Source: Cladopsammia gracilis
Taxonomy: Eukaryota; Cnidaria; Anthozoa; Scleractinia; Dendrophylliidae
NCBI GenBank assembly: GCA_022457155.1
Contig: JAJGOT010000033.1
Coordinates: forward strand, 336,501 to 400,500
Length of the DNA: 64,000 bases
Reading direction: 5' to 3'
Shown here: positions 58,501 through 64,000 of the stretch, one piece after another
Numbering within the stretch: position 1 is the stretch's first letter
Layout of the letters: the number at the start of each line of letters is the position of its first letter
Position numbers and translations under genes: made by a program
Notes under the pieces: model-generated
Told to the model about the DNA's origin: nothing
The model's database searches: none
What the model saw: the letters and a program-made list of their open reading frames with translations, nothing else

Positions 58501-61500
58501 TGTAATGGACGATTTTATATAAGTGACGATTTGTCCGCCCGTTTTAGCGCACGGATGGGAAATTGTCATAAATCGGACCGTTCCATTCTAAAGAGTCTTA
58601 AGATGTACATGTACCTTTGAGAATTCATAACTCGAATAATATTCCATCGATTCAATTGAATTAAAGACTGAATAACGGCTAAAGAGTAAGCGATCAAGAT
58701 ATCAGAATTTATCTGCCACTAGAATTTAATTTTCGCCGGCGAGCATATCAAGAAAGTGTTGAAGCTAGCGGAGACGCCAGCTGACCAGTATTCTTCTCCT
58801 CGTTACGCTTGACTGAGTTTGACGCACGCGCATTAGAGCCCAATTGCAAATTCGTGCACTACCAAACTGCATTATATAACTTGGGCTCTCCGCCCAAGTA
58901 ATTAATAACTTGCACTGACTCACCACGACTGTGACACTGGTATGTTGTGATGTCACTGGTGCACCATAACCTTGGTAACCTGGCTGAGCTGGGTAACCAG
59001 GCTGTCCATGGTAAACAGGCTGTGCAGGGTAACCAGGCTGTCCTTGGTAACCAGGCTGTCCTTGGTAACCAGGCTGTGCAGGGTAACCTGGGGGATAATG
59101 GTAAGGCTGTTGCCCGGGGTAACCAGGCTGAGGGGGGTAGGTTGACTTGTTATGTGGCATTCCTCCCTGCACTGGGGCCTCAGTCACTGGTGGCTGTTGC
59201 CACCCATATCCCTGACCAGGAGGGGGGTACTGAGGTGGTGCAGCTGGATCCCCAGGACCAGGGTAGGCTGGGGGTGCATATGGGGGAGGCTTATCATCTA
59301 TGGAACAATAAAAAGATACAAATGAATAAAACACAAGTAGGTGTCATTAAGTTCAACAAAGTAAGTTTAAATATAAACCATGTTTTCACTGTATAAATAA
59401 AGGGTTCAAAATAAACTTTTTCCTAAAGGAGCCAACTGACGACTAACCTAAAAATTTGGTCACCAGATTGTAGGGTTTGGTTGCCAAAGTGTTTTTTTTT
59501 TGTTTACTCCAAAATTTCCATTCTACAGTAAAAACACAAAATCGACTTTTCTTTGCCTACCATATAACAAAGCTGTTTCATTTAACAGAGTATACATGCA
59601 GCTATTAACTCTTGCAGGACCCAGCAAAAAAGTGTCAAAATGGACATTTTTTATTTATTTTCTCAAAAGGTATTTACAATTGTGTGGAAAGCTACAGTAT
59701 ATCTCATATGAGTGGGTAAAAAATAACTTCCAAAAAAATTTTTTTTGGAAAATATATACCATAATGTTCCATTCAATTAGCATAAATTAGCATAACTATT
59801 CCACAATTGCCTATAAATTTGGACAATTTAAGCATATTAGTTCAAACTGATGTGTCATTCAAGAAAAAAGTTGAAAGCAAAAAGTTTCCTTGTTATTAAT
59901 AGAGCACCAGGGTCTTCCCAGAGTAAATCCATGCAGAGGAATCTACTTACTGCAAATAAAATTTTTGTGCATGTAGTTTGACCTAATAGAGCGTATGCAC
60001 TCACGTGGCAAGCAGCTATGCAAATTTATTGGAACAAAAGAAAGTGTTAACATAAGAAAAGCGTTCAAATCCCACAGGATTGTTTTGGTACACCAACATG
60101 GCCGCCGTTCTATTGTTTTGGTACACCAATATGGCCGCCGTGACGTCATGTGCATACGCTCTATTAATCATGCAAACACAATACGTGATAAGAAAAGATC
60201 TCGCATCGTATCCTGATTTTGGTTTCCTTGGCACAAAAACCATTTTTATCAACCAGACATCTTTCCAAAAGTTAGCCAAGACATTTATTCGAAGCAATAA
60301 CCAGATTTCAAAGGTAAACACGTCTAAATATCATGATTACCTTTTGAGTTACCTTACAGTCAGACCGCATTATTTACACAAGACCGCGTGTTAAAACACC
60401 GCTCCACTTTCAAAGTCAATAACATTGATTTCCTCGCTAGAACTGATCAATTTCAGATTCTTTATTGCTTGAAATTTATCCATGTTTGGATTGACACAGG
60501 AGGATCTTAACTGTTTCACCGCTTTGGCTCGCTTCGCATAAATGTGACTGTTTTTTTTTTTTGTAAACAACTTCATGTAGTCAAATGGCAGCTATCCAGC
60601 TCAAACTTGCTCAGTGATTGGCTTAGACTGTTGTCACGCTACCCTCCAAATTTTTTTTTTTGGGATGGGGGGAGATTGAAAATAACGCAAATTTTTCCGA
60701 AGTTTTTCGTCATCGTTCCTGAAGGAACAAGAATTATTTATAGGGCACGTCTTGAAGGAGAGACTCAGAAAAGCTGTGTAATAATAGTGGAGTGCTGTGT
60801 CTCAGAGAGCTTGTTTGTCAACAGTCTTGCGAAGTCTTCGGTTCCTTTTCTCTTACATTATGTACATTTTGCTTGGAACTGTGTTAGACTCTTGTTAAGC
60901 TACGTGAACTAGACATATGAGGGCCCTCCTCCATACTCTGATTTAACTAAATGTACAACACAACTATTTGTTCTTTGTTGATACGTAACGACTTTGAATG
61001 CCAGATTAAGCATTTGTTTGTTAGCTAGTGCACCCATGATACCTACTGGGAGAAACTGCTGAAACAATACATGTACATACAGGTACATGTGTTTCACTAC
61101 ATGTACCTGTTCACAGGAGCCTTAAGTTTTCTCCAAAAATAAAATCCATTTATTAGACTTAAAAATGCCGAGGGGACGAAAGGTTAGTCGTCTCCTGGAG
61201 TCCTGGCGACCCGAGGTTCGAAATTATGGTCGCCAACACTCAATTTTTGGTCGCATTGGCGACCGGTCAGTTGCAATTTCGGACCCTGAAATAGCACTGC
61301 GTTATTAAGAGTGTTAAAAATTAAAATAATTATTCACATTTGCGTTAGTTTTGAAATGTCCTGAAGTGATTATGTCACAAAAACCAAATTTGTAAAATTA
61401 TGGGATTTAAAGAGATATTTGGAAAGAGCATGATGACAAATGCCTGCTTGCCAAAAATCAGCATGTTATTGCAATTTGGGAGCAAGATATGAGGACGTTT

Positions 61501-61670
61501 TATGCACTTATTGACTGAGTTGGAGGGCCGGATGGGAAAATATTTGGCTCAAGGTCATGGTGTACGGACCAAGCGCAGCGGAAACACTGGCATGGCTATA
61601 TAAAGCCAGGTATACTGTAAAATATTACATTCACTGACAACATACCATCATATTGTGGGTTTTCTGCCAT
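55584..61670 (-). CDS. CD225/dispanin-type proline-rich membrane protein
   Basis: CDS complement(join(55584..55736, 56679..56804, 58924..59297, 61646..61670)), 225 aa. Residues 1-133 form a soluble Pro/Gly/Tyr/Gln-rich region with PPPY near residue 12, a possible WW-domain ligand. Tandem PGYQGQ / PGYPAQ repeats follow. Residues about 147-225 are a CD225 domain: YCALAWFACLFCFWPVGICA is the first membrane segment, AINRGDMLIANQLS the loop, and IGIGVTIIVVFVIIRVAVSM the second. The cysteines at the membrane edge could be palmitoylated. Similar proteins (PRRT1, SynDIG, IFITM relatives) act in membrane trafficking or fusion; the role here is not known. Exon 3 has a tandem CAGCAG acceptor, so one Gln may be optional. 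Intron phases are 1, 0, 0. Confidence 0.93.
57419..57722. mobile_element. Foldback MITE in CD225 gene intron 2
   Basis: Ends tactgcgcctttcaataaca / tgttattgaaaggcgcagta continue as inverted arms of about 70 bp through gttggtggaaatttgaattt. Confidence 0.85.
58222..58419. mobile_element. Palindromic MULE-like MITE, 9 bp TSD
   Basis: Ends tagcctgcgtagctggc / gccagccatgcaggcta are flanked by TGTTGCACC on both sides (58213-58221; 58420-58428). The inner halves (gaaaccgcctgcccggtttc and gaaaccgagcaggcggtttc) also pair. It lies in CD225 gene intron 2. Confidence 0.88.
59983..60168. mobile_element. MITE with aatagagcgtatgcac ends
   Basis: Ends aatagagcgtatgcactcac / gtgcatacgctctatt are inverted; inside, ttggtacaccaacatggccg is directly repeated (caatatggccg). 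It lies in CD225 gene intron 1. Confidence 0.75.
61160..61290. repeat. gcgacc-rich repeat remnant
   Basis: Several ggtcgc / gcgacc motifs resemble the MITE at 41535-41896 and the stretch 59405-59500. No clean ends. Confidence 0.4.
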
Positions 61671-61976
61671 ATTTTCTTAGGCTGCACTGGACGAAATGTC
61701 AGAACCTGTTAATGGCGTAAGGTGTGTTAAATACACTGACTGTATACTAAACAGCATAAACATGATCATAACTAAAGGTATTAATAAAAACACCAAAGGG
61801 ACCAAGGAAGGTGTCCATATCAATGACATAATTTAAAATGTTTTATTGTTATTAAAGTGCCAGTTTGATCAAATTTGCAAAGGTTTCAAATCCTATCAAG
61901 GGAAAATTTTTTTTTTGGCTGTACAATGTACGTTTTGCATTTGCATGGCTGCCATTACATTAACACATTCCTAAAG

Positions 61977-62231
61977 TTCCAAAAGATAGCCGGCGCCAGT
62001 GACAGTGACGTCAGAGACTCGACCATTTCTCTCTTTGGTGTTGTTTTGCAGGGAATGGCAAAAAAATGTATTAAAATGTTAAACACACGTGCAGAGGCAT
62101 TGTTTTTGCTCATTAAACCTATTGTCTTGTGCCGCTATCGCTGCCATTGTTTTCATGAGTGACTGAATTGTGATTGTGAGAGAGAAATGTTTGAGTCTCT
62201 GACACCACTTTCGCTGGCTATCTTTTGGAAC
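61977..62231. mobile_element. MITE upstream of the CD225 gene
   Basis: Ends ttccaaaagatagccggcg / cgctggctatcttttggaa are inverted for more than 40 bp, including gagactc / gagtctc. It lies about 300 bp upstream of the CD225 start codon. Confidence 0.8.
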
Positions 62232-62721
62232 TTCACGACATGTGAAAAACAGCACACAATGACACGAGTTTAGTTGACATATTTCTGACATTTTGATCTG
62301 TCGATGGAACCTAGCATGAAATTGAATTTATGATGCATAAATTGTTTTGGCATTTTGGGATGATAGCCAATCAGAGTTGTTACAATGTCAAGTGTCCCAA
62401 TCAGAGTGCAGTCCTCCGATCCTAGAGGATATGTGAACAAATGCAGTTACAGGGCCATCCTGTTCTGCATGAGGCAAAGGAAATCGAAGACGTCTGCACA
62501 CACGCCACTGCCAGCAAAGCTAGCAGTGAAACTAGCTGAGGTAAAATTGGAAAGAAAGCAATGTGTTTGCCCTTCTAGATATATTAATGAAAGAGGAACC
62601 AATAAGTTTTCATTTTGACTGATATTTTGATCTCTCGGATGATTCAAAATAATAATATTAGTCTGTCGGATGTGATTGTCCGGGTTAGTGTAGTTCTGAA
62701 AACAACTGTTGTTGTTGACAG

Positions 62722-62766
62722 TGACTGACATTTCGACAACCTGAGCAGAAGTCATCTTCAGAGTCA
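62722..62766 (-). ncRNA. Hammerhead-ribozyme-like core of the Penelope-like element
   Basis: On the minus strand: tgact (helix I), ctgaaga (62761-62755), an extra T, gac ... gtc (helix II), gaaatgtc (62734-62727) and agtca (helix I, perfect 5 bp). It lies about 180 bp after the ORF end of the Penelope-like copy on the same strand, where such ribozymes are known to sit. Confidence 0.6.
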
Positions 62767-62941
62767 TGCGAATTGTGAATCGTCAGTTGACGGTATATAC
62801 GTCTGGTTATTGCTGTCATTGGTCAGTTTAGCCATGATGTTATTGGCTGTAGATACTCAGTGATTGGTGCGTTTCGATCAGTGTATTGTTAGTGTAATTT
62901 CTGTTGTTGTATTGTTAGTCAAATTTGTGGGTGAGTTCAGT

Positions 62942-63700
62942 CTATTGTTTGCCTGTTCTGTTGACAAGTCGTTTGTAGGCCACAGGTAGCTGTTGGCATC
63001 TGTTCAGTGGTGTCTGTTCTAAGTTAGTAAACACGGGGGGTGACAACTCTAAGAAGGCCTGTTTCGGGAGAAAAACACAATTCTTCCAGGAATCTGAAGA
63101 TTTTGCCGGGAATCGGGAGACTCGAAAAATTTTCGGGGAAACATGAGATAATGTTGTTAAAATTTCGGGAAGTTTGAAATTTTTGCGTGAATGTCTCCGA
63201 AAAGATCGGGAAGATATTCCAAATTTTTGGGACAACTTTCAGTTCCACACAGTATTGCTCAAACAGCGTTTATTAGAGTTGTCACCCCCCGTAGTAAACC
63301 AACTTCCTAGAGTGAGTTGTTTGTAGTGGTTTGTACTGTAAGTTACAAATTTGGCAGAGTCCCAGTCAATTCTGTGATTCGTGTGTAAATGGTGTTCAGC
63401 AATGTGATTGTTGAGATCGCCATTTTTTGTTGCCCGTTTGTGTTCATTCAGTTGTATGTTCAGATTTCTGCCAGTCTCACCGATGTAAGGGGCCTGGCAG
63501 TCACAGCATTTGATCTTGTATACTGCTCCTTGTCTGTCGTTAGGTTCATCCTTGTCTTTAACGTTTGTTAGAAGTTGTTGTAAAGTAGGAATCGGTTTGT
63601 GAGCGACACAGATGTTGTAAGGTTGTAAGATCCGTGCAATTGTCACAGAAGTGCCCTTGATGTAGGGATGTCGATGTAGGGTATTCCGAGAGTATTGCAT
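62942..63700 (-). pseudogene. Penelope-like element, C-terminal part, split by a MITE
   Basis: The minus strand encodes ARILQPYNICVAHKP, then VYKIKCCDCQAPYIGETGRN (the GIY-YIG endonuclease motif) and LNNHIAEHHLHTNHRIDWDS. After the tryptophan-phenylalanine-threonine of LGSWFT the frame is cut by a 260 bp MITE and resumes as NLEQTPLNRCQQLP. The reverse transcriptase lies beyond the breakpoint near 63700 and is missing here. Confidence 0.88.
63033..63292 (-). mobile_element. MITE family C copy 2, inside the Penelope-like ORF
   Basis: Ends acggggggtgacaactctaa / ttagagttgtcaccccccgt, flanked by AGTAAAC on both sides (63026-63032; 63293-63299). Removing it and one flank restores a continuous reading frame, so the insertion is certain. 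Confidence 0.92.
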
Positions 63701-63704
63701 GGAT

Positions 63705-64000
63705 CTTACAATCTTACAACAACCGTGTCGCTCACAAACCAACAACAGGGTTTTCAACAGTTTTGTAAAGTGGCGGACATATTTCTGAAAGCACCGGATG
63801 TGGAATGGTGCTTTGGTACTTTGGTATCAAAGTACCGGACGTGGAATGGAAAATGACCGGACAAAACGTCCAGCCTCCGGCCTCAAACGAAAACCCTGCA
63901 ACAACTACTTTACGACAACTTCTAAAAAGAGTTAAAGACAAGGATGAACTGAACAACGGACAAGGAGCAGTGTACAAGATCAAATGCTGCAATTGCCAGG
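63705..64000 (+). pseudogene. Second Penelope-like fragment, plus strand, runs off the window
   Basis: Reads ILQSYNNRVAHKP, then after a 153 bp insert TLRQLLKRVKDKDELNN and GAVYKIKCCNCQ up to the window edge. It is the same region as the minus-strand copy and faces away from it. Confidence 0.85.
63746..63898. mobile_element. MITE inside the plus-strand Penelope fragment
   Basis: Ends cagggttttc / gaaaaccctg are inverted, flanked by CAACAA (63740-63745; 63899-63904). 153 bp. Confidence 0.85.

Noticed and set aside
58947..59396. 149-codon plus-strand ORF rich in GNQAV repeats
   Set aside because: Antisense shadow of the proline-rich exon 2 of the CD225 gene.

Overview
The window looks like animal nuclear DNA: AT-rich, with intron-rich genes and GT-AG splice sites, and about 40 recognisable repeats. 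The presence of SMU1 and MS4A-type genes together with Penelope, Ngaro-like and many short palindromic elements fits a cnidarian, most likely an anthozoan (coral or sea anemone). The organism call is inference; no marker in the window fixes the species.

Five genes can be reconstructed exon by exon. From left to right: (1) a plus-strand four-transmembrane MS4A/CD20-like gene (4153-8983, 5 exons, 576 aa) with a very long Asn/Pro-rich tail; (2) its minus-strand paralogue (18579-12628, 5 exons, 161 aa), lying tail to tail with it and sharing intron positions and phases; (3) a minus-strand MIF4G-domain translation factor (37789-34212, 2 exons, 275 aa); (4) the spliceosomal WD40 protein SMU1 on the plus strand (38116-52865, 12 exons, 513 aa), divergent from gene 3 across a 326 bp shared promoter; (5) a minus-strand CD225/dispanin-type protein (61670-55584, 4 exons, 225 aa), convergent with SMU1.

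The rest is mainly mobile DNA. Bases 1-4100 hold a foldback element, a tRNA-like relic and the tail of a Penelope-like element. Bases 19.1-20.4 kb hold an inverted-repeat element in which the anticodon arm of a tRNA-like sequence is tandemly repeated about 51 times. Bases 23.8-28.9 kb are a decayed Ngaro/DIRS-type tyrosine-recombinase retrotransposon with intact split direct repeats. Bases 28.9-34.2 kb are gene-poor and rich in MITEs. SMU1 introns carry two foldback elements with hammerhead-ribozyme-like cores, a TTAA-flanked element and a TA-flanked Tigger-like element. The right end (62.7-64.0 kb) has two Penelope-like fragments head to head, each broken by a different small DNA transposon with a visible target duplication.

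The strongest candidates for something new are the tRNA-like element with the expanded anticodon arm, and the foldback elements that carry a hammerhead-like core in each arm. Exact splice junctions, ribozyme activity and family names need transcript data, assays and repeat-library searches that I could not run.
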